64,000 nucleotides of DNA, from positions 27,389 to 91,388 of the forward strand of contig JAFIFY010000136.1 in the NCBI GenBank assembly GCA_020831765.1, given 5' to 3'. The stretch is from Phycisphaeraceae bacterium (GTDB taxonomy: Bacteria > Planctomycetota > Phycisphaerae > Phycisphaerales > Phycisphaeraceae). The notes beneath the pieces were generated by a model. That model was not told the DNA's origin. It saw only the letters and a program-made list of their open reading frames with translations, and made no database searches. A program made the position numbers and the translations under genes. Below, piece after piece: positions 55,413 to 63,844 of this stretch (the first letter of the stretch is position 1; the number at the start of each line of letters is the position of its first letter).

Positions 55413-56312
55413 TCATGCATCGAGATGGCGTTTCGTGTATTCGCTGCGTAACCGCATCGTCACCGGACCGGGGCGGGCGTTTCCGATCGCTTTGCGCTCG
55501 ACCTGGCGAACCGGCAGGATATGCCACGAAGAATTGGTCAGAAAGACTTCGTCGGCATCGAGCAGATCGCTGATTTCCAGTTCGCATCGTACAACCTCGA
55601 TTCCGCATTCCGCCGCCAGGTCGAGGATCAGCGACCGGGTGATGCCCGGAAGCACGCCCGAGGGCGATGAGGGGTCGGTGACTTCATCGCGTGCCGGCGG
55701 GGTGTACAGCACACCGTTGCGCACCAGAAAAAGATTGCTGACCGCACCTTCGACGAGGTGATTGGTCGTCGAGAGGCAGATGACCTCGCCCGCTCCGGCC
55801 GCGGCGGCCCGCCCGAGCAGGATGAGCCTTGACCAGTAGTTGAGCGTCTTATGCCCGGCGGTCGGCTCAAAGGGATTAATCGCTCGGGGTGCCACGGTGG
55901 CCAGGATGCCGTCTTCGAAATAGGACGGTGCGTATACGACCGGAGGCGTGACTTCGATGTGGACGGTCGGCCTGGGCGGCGAAGCAGGCGCCTGGCCCCG
56001 GGCCGCGGCCAGGAGGGAGAGGCTGCCCGGCGTCATGGTCAGGCGAATCCGCGCCTCGACAAGGCCGTTGCGTTTAAGCGTCTGTTCGACCGCCAGGGCC
56101 AGTTCGGATTGCTCAAACGGAATCGGCAGCCCCAGTGTCCGGGCACTGGTCAGCAGACGCTCGAGATGACGGTCCAGCGCGATGATGCGGCCGTGGATCG
56201 CGGCCATGGTCTCGAACAGTCCGACCCCGTGCAGCAGACCGGCATCACGCCCCGAGATCACCGCACGATCCGGATCGACGAACTCACCATTGCTGAATGC
56301 TTCGAGGGCCAT
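55413..56312 (-). CDS. Class IV PLP-dependent aminotransferase
   Basis: A 299-residue aminotransferase of the branched-chain/D-alanine/aminodeoxychorismate-lyase group. ATG 56312 has CGGAG five bases upstream. The N-terminal GRDAGLLHGVGLFETMAAI and the PLP-lysine region TAGHKTLNYWSRLILLGRAA (Lys in HKTLNY) are typical, as is TTNHLVEGAVSNLFLVRNGV. Features that would separate IlvE, D-amino-acid aminotransferase and PabC (4-amino-4-deoxychorismate lyase) are not decisive here; PabC or D-amino-acid type are both plausible. It ends 44 bases before the xylanase gene. Confidence 0.85.
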   Translation of the reverse strand: MALEAFSNGEFVDPDRAVISGRDAGLLHGVGLFETMAAIHGRIIALDRHLERLLTSARTLGLPIPFEQSELALAVEQTLKRNGLVEARIRLTMTPGSLSLLAAARGQAPASPPRPTVHIEVTPPVVYAPSYFEDGILATVAPRAINPFEPTAGHKTLNYWSRLILLGRAAAAGAGEVICLSTTNHLVEGAVSNLFLVRNGVLYTPPARDEVTDPSSPSGVLPGITRSLILDLAAECGIEVVRCELEISDLLDADEVFLTNSSWHILPVRQVERKAIGNARPGPVTMRLRSEYTKRHLDA

Positions 56313-56417
56313 AAAACTCCGGCTTCCGGCATCAGGTCGCTTTGGCTCGCCATGGGGCAGGCCGTCACCGGGGCATGATATGCTCTCAACGTCGAGCTGT
56401 ATGCAAGGAGACGGGTT

Positions 56418-57065
56418 GTGGCCGACGTTCGTAGCGCCCGAGGCGCGCAGATTCTGTATGACCGGATGGCGGGCGTGTACGATGCGACCTTCGGGCGTCT
56501 GGTGCATCACAGGCAGCGGATCGGCATCGAGGAATTGGGCCTTCAGCCGGGCCATTGGGTGCTGGATGTGGGCATCGGCACCGGACTGTCCCTGGACCTT
56601 TACCCGCCGGAAGTCAACGTGGTCGGCGTTGACCTCTCATCGGGAATGCTCCAGAAGGCGGCCGCTCGACCGACATCGCGCCGGCCCGGCCGATGGCTCG
56701 TTCAGGCCAATGCCCTCCAGCCGCCTTTTGGCGCCGGCGCCTTCGATGCGGCGGTGATCACGCATGTCATCAGTTGTGTGCCCGATCCACCCGGCCTGCT
56801 GGAGGCCACGGCCCGGCTGATCCGGCCCGGCGGAAGCATTCTGCTGCTCAACCATTTCCGCTCGGATTTCGCCCCGATCGCGATGATGGAACGGCTGCTC
56901 AATCCGATCTGCATCCGGCTGGGCTGGCGAAGCGATCTGTCTTTCGAGGATGCCGTCGGCGGTTCGAACCTTTCCGTGGATCGCCGGTGGAAGCTCAGGA
57001 AGATCGATCTCTGGACGCTGGCCCGACTTGGTGTGCCCGAATCGAAGGCTCCGGCAACAAGCTGA
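56418..57065 (+). CDS. SAM-dependent methyltransferase (PmtA/UbiE-like)
   Basis: A 215-residue class I methyltransferase. GTG 56418 has AAGGAG seven bases upstream. The SAM-binding motif I is VLDVGIGTGLSLDLY, with VVGVDLSSGMLQKAA as the acidic loop and ANALQPPFGAGAFDAAVITH as the later motifs. The pattern resembles phosphatidylethanolamine N-methyltransferase PmtA, and the C-terminal half includes a hydrophobic stretch (MMERLLNPICIRLGW), suggesting a lipid or quinone substrate; this is inference. Divergent from the aminotransferase, with about 100 bases between. The next gene on the same strand encodes the LptD-like protein. Confidence 0.8.
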   Translation: MADVRSARGAQILYDRMAGVYDATFGRLVHHRQRIGIEELGLQPGHWVLDVGIGTGLSLDLYPPEVNVVGVDLSSGMLQKAAARPTSRRPGRWLVQANALQPPFGAGAFDAAVITHVISCVPDPPGLLEATARLIRPGGSILLLNHFRSDFAPIAMMERLLNPICIRLGWRSDLSFEDAVGGSNLSVDRRWKLRKIDLWTLARLGVPESKAPATS

Positions 57066-57167
57066 GTTGGATGCCATGACAGGGCGGTCAAGGGGGGTTT
57101 GGCGGAATCATGGCCCGGGCTTTATCATCCGGCCATTGTTCTTCAGGCCAACCCGAGTGTCCCGTCG

Positions 57168-60100
57168 ATGCCGGTGAGCGAACCGACCGCCCAACGTGTT
57201 GCCCTCCCGCCGCGCCGGCGACTTTCCGGCTTGGCCAGGCGTTGGCGTCGCATCACCCGGATCGCCTTGTTTTCCGCATCGCTGATCATCGCCGCCGGCC
57301 ATCTCCCCGCCCATCGCGCCATTCTCGCCCAGGAGCCGGCACCCGCTCCACGAACAGCCATCGAGCCGGCCGCCGCCGCGTCCCCGACGACCGGTCAACC
57401 CCTGCGTCAGCCCCTGATCCGGGCCGACACGAGAATCGAGGGGCAACGGGTGCAGGCATGGTCCGACCCGGACCAGGGCACGCAGTATCTGTTGGTCGAT
57501 GGCGATGTGCGACTGAATATCGGCCTGTACCGCCTGCGCGGTGCCCGGATGGTGGTTCGCATTCAACCCAAAGATGCGCAAGTGGGCGTGGGACGGTATC
57601 AGATCGCCGCCTTTATTCAGGATGCCCGCAGCCATGCGAACGCACAGACCCAGACCCGGATCGAATCCGACCGGCTGCTGGTCACCGCGTTGACCGAGGG
57701 CCGGCTTCAACTGGCATCCGACATCCTGGACTATCGCTCGGCGGTCGCCCACCCCTTGAGCATCGAAGCGGCCGAGCGATTCGAGGAGTTCGACCGCGTG
57801 CTGGCATCGCCGACGCTGCCCGTGCCGACCGTGGACCTCTTCGGCCCGGAAGTCGAGCGCCTGCGCGATGCCCGACGCGCTGAAGTCGCCGCCGAACTCC
57901 GTGATCTGGCCAGGCAGCGCATCGTCGAGCGGCCGGTCGAACCCGCGCCTGAACGCGATCCGCCCCCGGAACCCCCGGAAGGCCCGGAACCCCCGGCAGT
58001 GCTGCCTCCCGAGTTGCCGCCCCCCGAGGTGCCGGAGGTTGAACCCGTCGAGCCACCCATCGAGGAACGGCCCTCACCCTTCGAGCGGATTCTGCCCGCC
58101 GAAGGCCAGGTCAGCTTCGCCGCGCGCCGGGTGATTGTCGATGGTCAGCGCCGCGCGATTGTGCTGATGGGCGATGTGGCGGTGGTCTATCACGGTGTAC
58201 CGGGAGAGACCGGGCGATCGCTTCAGGCGGATCGGGCCGTGATCTTCCTGGATGAGGATGCCGGCGCTGTCGGACGGGCGATCGATGCCTCGATCGTGAC
58301 GGGCATCTACCTGGAAGACAATGTGGTGGCGACCGACGGCCAGTTCACCGCGCGGGCGCCACGCGTTTTCTATGACCCAAGCCGCAACCAGGCGATGATG
58401 CTGGATGCGGTGATCTTCTCGCGGGATGTGGCGAGCCAGGACCGTGATGCACCTCTGTACCTTCGCGCCCGGCAGGTGCATCAGGAATCACAGAGGCGCT
58501 TCACCGCCCTCGATGCGACATTGACCACGACCGATTTCGCCCGACCGCACCTGGCCCTGGGCGCGACGAGGCTGACCCTCGAACAGCGTATTGACAGTCG
58601 TGAGCGCGAGGTGAATTATGTCGATGCCAGGCGGGTTCGCCTCGAAGCCGGTGGGCTGCCGTTCTTCTACCTGCCCCGAATTTCGGGCGAGATTCCGGAC
58701 TATCCCTTGCGTGGCGTCGGTATGGACCTGACCAGCCGGCGCGGGCCCGTGGTGACCACCGCCTGGGATACCTTCGCGCTGGTCGGCCGCCCCCGGCCCG
58801 AGGGTGTGGATTCGGAACTGAACATCGACTGGCAGGGAAGACACAATATCGGGCTCGGGACGTGGATCGAGTACGACCAGCCGAATCTGCACGGCCGGCT
58901 GGAGGGATACATCGTTCCATGGGATACCGGCCCCGACCTGATCGATGACCGAGCCGCCATCGATTTTGATGGCCGCGTCCGGGGCATGACGCGCTTCCTG
59001 CATCAGCAGGCCTTCACCGAGGAGAATCTGGTGCTGGAGGCCGAGCTTTCGTATGTTTCCGACCCGACGTTCCTTGAAGAATTCCGCCGCGCTCAGGCCG
59101 AGACGGATGCCCCCTGGACCACGCGAGTCCGCATCAAGCAGCAGGGCGAGGACGCCGCGGCCACGCTCGCCCTTGGCTATACGCTGACCGACTTCACGCC
59201 GCAGACCTATGCGCTTCAGGCACCGGGTTATGTGGTCGATCGGCACGTGGAGCTGGGCTACCGCATGATCGGTGTCAGTTTCTGGGATGACCGGCTGACC
59301 TACTACGGCCAGACCCGAGCCGGCTACATGCGCATGATCGCCGGCAACGATACGCCGGAACGGCGCGGCTTCAGCGATGCGCAGAGTCAGATGATCTTCG
59401 GTGTGGATCGGGATGTTCGGTTCCGCGATCGCATGCGGGACATGGGGCTGCCCGATGATGCGAGGATGCGTGTTGATACCCGCCACGAAGTGCGCATGCC
59501 CCTGGACCTGGGCGACTGGCGACTGACGCCTTACGCCGTGGGCTCGGCGACCGCCTATGACAATGATTTTGAGGCTTATCGCGGTATGGGCGATCCATAT
59601 CGAGTTCATGGCGCGGTGGGCGTATCGCTGACCGGAGAGCTCGCCCGCGATTGGCCGGGGATCACGTTGCCACTGCTGGATGTACGCGGCATGCGTCACA
59701 TCGTCCAACCCTTCGCCGATGTTTCCTTTGGCATCGGCACATCATCGGCCGGCAAGCTTCCGGTATTCGATCGTGATGTCGAGGGAATCGAGGACGGGTG
59801 GATCGTGCGCTCCGGCGCCAGGCAGATATTCCAGACCCAGCGTGGCGGGCCCGGTGAGTGGCGCACCGTGGACTGGCTGACCGTGCATTCGGAAATCGTG
59901 CTCCGGCAGAAATCGATCAACCCGAACGACCCCCTGCCGCATTTCTTCGAAACACGCCCGGAGCTGAGCACCGGCGGCGACCATGTGCGCGGCGAGCTTC
60001 TCTGGATGTTGACTGATGCCCTGGCGCTGCGCGCCGAAGGTTTATACAGTCTTGAGTCGGGCAAGGTCGAGCTCTGGAAAGTGGGAACCTCGTTCGACAC

Positions 60101-60371
60101 CCGCGCCCGCATGCGCCTGCACGTGGGCTACGCCGAGATCGATTCACTCCGCGAACGAAGGCTGACCTGGGGCGCTGATTATCAGATCACCGATATCTAC
60201 CGCATCGAGTTTCATCAGTCCTACGATTTCGGACCGCGCGGCAGCCGGACCTACGGCGTGGAACTGGCACGCCAGGCTCCGCAGTGGCGACTGCTGGTCG
60301 GGGGTTATTACGACGAAACCAGCGGTGACTTTTCCATCAGCGTCTCGGTCTCCCCGGACCTGAACTTCTGA
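57168..60371 (+). CDS. lptD: LPS-assembly protein LptD-like, with fused LptA/OstA-type N-terminus
   Basis: A protein of about 1067 residues. ATG 57168 is the most plausible start, ahead of the signal/anchor (IALFSASLIIAAGHLPAHRA); TTG 57099 is possible. Two beta-jellyroll OstA-like regions are visible, at about 75-230 and 300-460, interrupted by a Pro/Glu-rich linker of about 70 residues (PPPEPPEGPEPPAVLPPELP). The remainder, about 460-1067, is an LptD-type outer-membrane barrel (NYVDARRVRLEAGGLPFFYL, MRHIVQPFADVSFGIG, LLVGGYYDETSGDFSISVSV, final Phe). It should insert LPS into the outer leaflet, supporting a diderm envelope. Longer than the usual 780-900; LptE is not visible. Confidence 0.82.
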   Translation: MPVSEPTAQRVALPPRRRLSGLARRWRRITRIALFSASLIIAAGHLPAHRAILAQEPAPAPRTAIEPAAAASPTTGQPLRQPLIRADTRIEGQRVQAWSDPDQGTQYLLVDGDVRLNIGLYRLRGARMVVRIQPKDAQVGVGRYQIAAFIQDARSHANAQTQTRIESDRLLVTALTEGRLQLASDILDYRSAVAHPLSIEAAERFEEFDRVLASPTLPVPTVDLFGPEVERLRDARRAEVAAELRDLARQRIVERPVEPAPERDPPPEPPEGPEPPAVLPPELPPPEVPEVEPVEPPIEERPSPFERILPAEGQVSFAARRVIVDGQRRAIVLMGDVAVVYHGVPGETGRSLQADRAVIFLDEDAGAVGRAIDASIVTGIYLEDNVVATDGQFTARAPRVFYDPSRNQAMMLDAVIFSRDVASQDRDAPLYLRARQVHQESQRRFTALDATLTTTDFARPHLALGATRLTLEQRIDSREREVNYVDARRVRLEAGGLPFFYLPRISGEIPDYPLRGVGMDLTSRRGPVVTTAWDTFALVGRPRPEGVDSELNIDWQGRHNIGLGTWIEYDQPNLHGRLEGYIVPWDTGPDLIDDRAAIDFDGRVRGMTRFLHQQAFTEENLVLEAELSYVSDPTFLEEFRRAQAETDAPWTTRVRIKQQGEDAAATLALGYTLTDFTPQTYALQAPGYVVDRHVELGYRMIGVSFWDDRLTYYGQTRAGYMRMIAGNDTPERRGFSDAQSQMIFGVDRDVRFRDRMRDMGLPDDARMRVDTRHEVRMPLDLGDWRLTPYAVGSATAYDNDFEAYRGMGDPYRVHGAVGVSLTGELARDWPGITLPLLDVRGMRHIVQPFADVSFGIGTSSAGKLPVFDRDVEGIEDGWIVRSGARQIFQTQRGGPGEWRTVDWLTVHSEIVLRQKSINPNDPLPHFFETRPELSTGGDHVRGELLWMLTDALALRAEGLYSLESGKVELWKVGTSFDTRARMRLHVGYAEIDSLRERRLTWGADYQITDIYRIEFHQSYDFGPRGSRTYGVELARQAPQWRLLVGGYYDETSGDFSISVSVSPDLNF

Positions 60372-60505
60372 ATTCATCGCCGCGCGGGCAATAATCGCGA
60401 CGTTCGGGCGTCGTAATCCGGTTGGCACGATATCCGTCGGCCGCCGCGGGGCCTGTCCGTCGGGGCGGGCGGGGGAATTGATCATTGACAATCAAAAGGT
60501 GGATC

Positions 60506-61723
60506 ATGTCCGTTCGAGTTCTTCTTCTGACCACGCTGGCCCTGCTGCTGATCACCAGCACGCTCAAGGCCCAGGACCGCATCTTTTCCCATGAGACCGA
60601 TGGCGTTCAGGTTCAGTTGTTCCTGCCCGAGGGCGTCGAGGTGTATCGTGGCCTGCTGCTTCATGTGGCCAACTACCGGATGAATCCAAGCAACCGCTGG
60701 ACCGAACTGGCCCGTGAGCTGCAATTCGGCCACGTGGTCATGCAGATGGACATGCGCCGCAATCAGCGTCCGCGTATTCTCGCCCAGGCGCTGCGGGTTT
60801 CGCTGCCCGTCCTGGCGGAAAAAAGCGGGCATCCGGAGTTACAGCGGATTCCTCTGGCGGGTCTGGGACACTCGGCCGGCGGCATGGCGCTCAACGTGCT
60901 GGCTCAGACGCCGGAGCGGATGCTGACCACGACCATCGACTGTTCCTGGGTGGGCAACAGCGAACAGTTCCCACAACTCAAGAATACGCCCATGCTGTTC
61001 ACGCTCGGCGCGATTCCCGATGGTTTCAACATGATTCCGGCGATCGAAGAGCGCTACGACCCGGCGCGGCGTAAAGGCTTTCTCTACGGTCTTGGTTTTG
61101 AATGGGACAAGGCGCACACCTTCGGCAATGCCGGAACGCTCTTTGCCCAGTGGATCAAGTCCGTCGCGGCTGAACGATTGCCCGAGGCGGTCAACCGCGA
61201 TGAAGAGGTGAAACTGAAGGACATCGCCGAAGAAGATGGCTGGCTGGGCGATCGTGAAACGTGGGAATCGCACCTGCCCACGGTGGCGCCGTGGCGGGAG
61301 TATGAAGGCGATAAGTCCAAGGCCGTCTGGCTGCCGGACCGCGCGACGGCCTACATCTGGCGGGCGTATCAGGTCCGCGATTCTCCCGTGCATCTGACCG
61401 CATCAAGCGACGATGGCAAGGCACGGCTTGGGCGGTTCCGGCCGCGCCGCGAGTTTCAGATGATGACCGACCTGGGCCAGGATGTTTCGCTTGGCGTTTC
61501 GATCGAACAGGATGAGGTGAAACTCCAGAAGGTGCAGTACTTCGTGGGCGACAAGCGGATCGCTGAAGTCACCGAAGCGCCATACACCTTCACCTGGCCC
61601 TCACCGCCGCAGGGCGCTCATTCAGTCTTCGCCCTATACACCACCGAAGATGGCAAGCAGGGCACCACCAATCCGGGATTGATCGTGATCCGCAAGCCGG
61701 TGAAAGTGGAAGTGATGGAATAA
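60506..61723 (+). CDS. Secreted alpha/beta-hydrolase with C-terminal Ig-like domain
   Basis: A 405-residue exported enzyme. ATG 60506 has AGGTGG upstream. A signal peptide (MSVRVLLLTTLALLLITSTL, ending KAQ) precedes an alpha/beta-hydrolase core with nucleophile elbow GLGHSAGGMALN at about residues 130-141. Topology suggests an esterase or cutinase-like lipase; a catalytic His/Asp could not be pinned down. Residues about 330-400 (KVQYFVGDKRIAEVTEAPYT, FTWPSPPQGAHSVFALYTTE) form a bacterial Ig-like domain, common in surface-active glycan enzymes. A terminator follows within ten bases. The promoter likely lies in the 134 bases after lptD. Confidence 0.75.
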   Translation: MSVRVLLLTTLALLLITSTLKAQDRIFSHETDGVQVQLFLPEGVEVYRGLLLHVANYRMNPSNRWTELARELQFGHVVMQMDMRRNQRPRILAQALRVSLPVLAEKSGHPELQRIPLAGLGHSAGGMALNVLAQTPERMLTTTIDCSWVGNSEQFPQLKNTPMLFTLGAIPDGFNMIPAIEERYDPARRKGFLYGLGFEWDKAHTFGNAGTLFAQWIKSVAAERLPEAVNRDEEVKLKDIAEEDGWLGDRETWESHLPTVAPWREYEGDKSKAVWLPDRATAYIWRAYQVRDSPVHLTASSDDGKARLGRFRPRREFQMMTDLGQDVSLGVSIEQDEVKLQKVQYFVGDKRIAEVTEAPYTFTWPSPPQGAHSVFALYTTEDGKQGTTNPGLIVIRKPVKVEVME

Positions 61724-61726
61724 TCA

Positions 61727-61748
61727 GCGCCCGGCCGGCGCCTTTTTT
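61727..61748 (+). terminator. Rho-independent terminator after the alpha/beta-hydrolase gene
   Basis: A 5-bp GC stem (GCGCC at 61727-61731, GGCGC at 61737-61741) with a five-base loop is followed by a run of six T (61743-61748), five bases past the stop codon. Confidence 0.75.
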
Positions 61749-62148
61749 GGGCCATTTTGAACACCGGGGTTGACGGTGGCATTCGCCGCCATCCTGATTG
61801 GTGAACGGAACTGAATTGGCCGGGCAGTGTGGCCTCCTCCGGCTCTGGCTCGTAGGTGCTTCTGGCGTCCCCGCCGCTGGCGAATGGTCACGCGCGCGGC
61901 CCTTCGGCGGGCTGGGTCGGCCTGGCGGCAAGCTCGTTTGTCCGAGGGGCCGATGTTCTCTGCGGGATGATTGAACATTGAATCTTCAATTTGCAGGGAG
62001 CCGTCGCCTTGCGCTGGATGGTTCGCTCATTCGCGGCACTGCCCCTGACGCCGGCAGCCACCAATCTCGATGGCGTAGCCATAAATCGATGAATATACGA
62101 TGTTAAAAGCCATTTGCGCCCCAGGCCGACACCGCGAATGACGCTGAT

Positions 62149-62616
62149 TCAGCAGAAAATATCGATCATCTGGCCACGGCCGGAGAGTGCTGCGCCCTTT
62201 GGCGTGATGGGTGGGGCGATGGATGCGGGTGGGGGAGGTTCGGGTGAGGGGAGCCAGTCGGGGTAGCGTCGGATCGGCCTGAGTGTCGGCTGGGCTCGGC
62301 TCGGTGCCCGTTCGGGGCGTTCCGCCGGTTCCTCCGCCCAGGAGTCGGCGGGTCGGCCGGCGTTGCTCGCCTCCGGGCCGCCCATCAACTCCGGAACCTG
62401 TTGCCGACGTGCCGCCAGGCAGACCGCCTCTGCGTTGCCGAGCGACTGATGGCCTCGCCATGGCGCTCCTCGCCGCGCGGCGGCAGAGTGGCACGATGGA
62501 CCGATGCCGGAGAAGGTCCGCGGTGATGGGCCGATGATGGACATCAGCCCCAGAGGCAGCACCCGGTCGGCCGAACCGACGCCGCGCCGACGTTCGAGCC
62601 ATAACATGCCCTTCAT
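62149..62616 (-). CDS. Doubtful hypothetical protein, Pro/Ala-rich
   Basis: A frame of 155 residues from ATG 62616 with no Shine-Dalgarno sequence. About three quarters of codons end in G or C, as in the genuine genes here, and overlapping frames look worse. The product would start MKGMLWLERRRGVG, has a weak hydrophobic patch (VLPLGLMSIIG) and a Pro/Ala/Glu-rich tail ending GRGQMIDIFC. No known family. High GC alone could produce such a frame. Confidence 0.25.
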   Translation of the reverse strand: MKGMLWLERRRGVGSADRVLPLGLMSIIGPSPRTFSGIGPSCHSAAARRGAPWRGHQSLGNAEAVCLAARRQQVPELMGGPEASNAGRPADSWAEEPAERPERAPSRAQPTLRPIRRYPDWLPSPEPPPPASIAPPITPKGAALSGRGQMIDIFC

Positions 62617-62735
62617 ATGGACTTTATGCCCGCTTACCCGGTCGGTCCGTCTGTAACGGTTGTAACGGTTGCTGAGCCAGGCCCACAATGGCTGACGGCG
62701 GTGTTGACCTCGGTAAACAGATGGCGCGGCAAAGA

Positions 62736-62830
62736 TTCCGGGCTTCCGGGGGGAACTTCCGGGGAAAACTTCCGGGGGTGCGGGATCGCTTGTCGTGCGG
62801 GGATCGGGCTGAGGGGGCGTTCCGGGGGGC
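62736..62830 (-). repeat. CCCCCGGAA-type repeat array downstream of hemC
   Basis: Five TTCCGGG-containing units lie at about 62736, 62743, 62756, 62769 and 62820, including CTTCCGGGGAAAACTTCCGG. On the hemC coding strand these read CCCCCGGAAGTTTTCC and relatives, closely resembling the array after sufS. Confidence 0.55.
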
Positions 62831-62850
62831 GCGGGGGCGTTGACCGGAGA

Positions 62851-63834
62851 CTATGTCGAGATCGTTGGCGAGCCGAGCCGGCTGGTTCCGCTGATGCCGC
62901 GAAGGTAGCTGTAGGACCTCCGGCCCGGCCGACGAATCTCGGCCACCATCTCGCGGACCAGTTGCGAAAGGCGCTTGACCGTCGCCGAGCCCTGAAGCTC
63001 GCGATAGCCATCGGCCTCAAGCGTCGGGGACCAGCGGAGCGTCAGATGCATGGTCCCGGGTGTCTGGGCATCCGGCCGGCAGTGCGCGGCAACGGGTGAA
63101 TCGCAGTCGCAGCCCAGTCCGGCAAGCAGCGCCCGTTCGGCATGGACCGCCTGCGAGGTGGTCGGATCGTTCAGGCCCAGCACGTTGAGCATGGCATGAT
63201 GATCGGTGGCACGACACTGCACGGCCAGCGCGCCCTGACCGGCGGCCGGCAGCATCTGTTCGATCGAAAACGTGGACATCGGCACCTTCGACTCGAGATT
63301 CAATCGACGAAGGCCGGCCAGGGCAAGAACGGTCGCATCGAAGCGGCGATGTTCGGTCACCAGGGCGAGGCGGGTTTCGATATTGCCCTCGATCGGAACG
63401 ATCTGAAGGTCGGGGCGAAGCTCGCGCAGTTGCATGGCCCGGCGTGGGCTGGATGTGGCGACCGTCGCCCGTTCGGGCAGATCGCTCAGGGCCAATCCAT
63501 CGGGCGTGATGAGGCAATCACGCACATCTTCACGCGCCGGCACGGCCGCGATACGCAGACCCGGCGTATCCTCCACCGGCAGATCCTTGAGACTGTGGAC
63601 CGCAAGATCACCCTCATTCTTCAAAAGCAAGCGCTCAAGCGCTGAAGTAAAGCGGCCCTTGTTGCGATCCGGATGATGGTTACCCGAAGCTTGGGGCGAG
63701 CCGGTCCACCATTGGTAGCTGACCGCCTGCCGGGAATCCTGCCTGGTGATGCCGGTGCCGACATGCTCTGCCTGCCATCGGGCCAGCGGGCTATTGCGGG
63801 AAACGATGACCAGTGGCCGACGAGCTCGACGCAA
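62851..63834 (-). CDS. hemC: Hydroxymethylbilane synthase (porphobilinogen deaminase)
   Basis: A 327-residue enzyme polymerising four porphobilinogens into hydroxymethylbilane for haem synthesis. The start is TTG 63834, with GAGG eight bases upstream; no ATG is nearby. Family motifs: IVSRNSPLARWQAEHV, GRFTSALERLLLKNEGDLAV, VHSLKDLPVEDTPGL, TVATSSPRRAMQLRELRPDL, GNIETRLALV, ALAGLRRLNL. The dipyrromethane-cofactor cysteine lies in LAGLGCDCDSPVAAHC. It follows a probable gene whose end is at 63845, with about ten bases between, suggesting an operon. Confidence 0.93.
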   Translation of the reverse strand: MRRARRPLVIVSRNSPLARWQAEHVGTGITRQDSRQAVSYQWWTGSPQASGNHHPDRNKGRFTSALERLLLKNEGDLAVHSLKDLPVEDTPGLRIAAVPAREDVRDCLITPDGLALSDLPERATVATSSPRRAMQLRELRPDLQIVPIEGNIETRLALVTEHRRFDATVLALAGLRRLNLESKVPMSTFSIEQMLPAAGQGALAVQCRATDHHAMLNVLGLNDPTTSQAVHAERALLAGLGCDCDSPVAAHCRPDAQTPGTMHLTLRWSPTLEADGYRELQGSATVKRLSQLVREMVAEIRRPGRRSYSYLRGISGTSRLGSPTIST

Positions 63835-63844
63835 ATTGAGATCC

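Larger units (their letters stand above)
61749..62850. other. Gene-poor kilobase between the hydrolase terminator and hemC
   Basis: No family-recognisable gene. An AT-rich patch at about 61970-62130 holds the palindrome ATTGAATCTTCAAT (61977-61990) and, on the minus strand, TATATT before a 64-codon frame (61888-62082) that I cannot support. A minus-strand frame at 62149-62616 has coding-like third-position GC. A C/G-rich repeat array lies next to hemC. Confidence 0.5.

Noticed and set aside
57955..58045. CCCCCGGAA motifs inside the lptD gene as members of the 3' repeat family
   Set aside because: These encode the Pro/Glu linker in frame and follow from GC-rich proline codons rather than an intergenic element.
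58488..59708. 406-codon minus-strand frame opposite lptD
   Set aside because: Composition is His/Gln/Ile-rich as expected of an antisense frame; the LptD barrel on the plus strand explains the region.
61888..62082. 64-codon minus-strand frame with a TATATT box before it
   Set aside because: No ribosome site, no family, and odd composition; kept only as a note for the gene-poor region.
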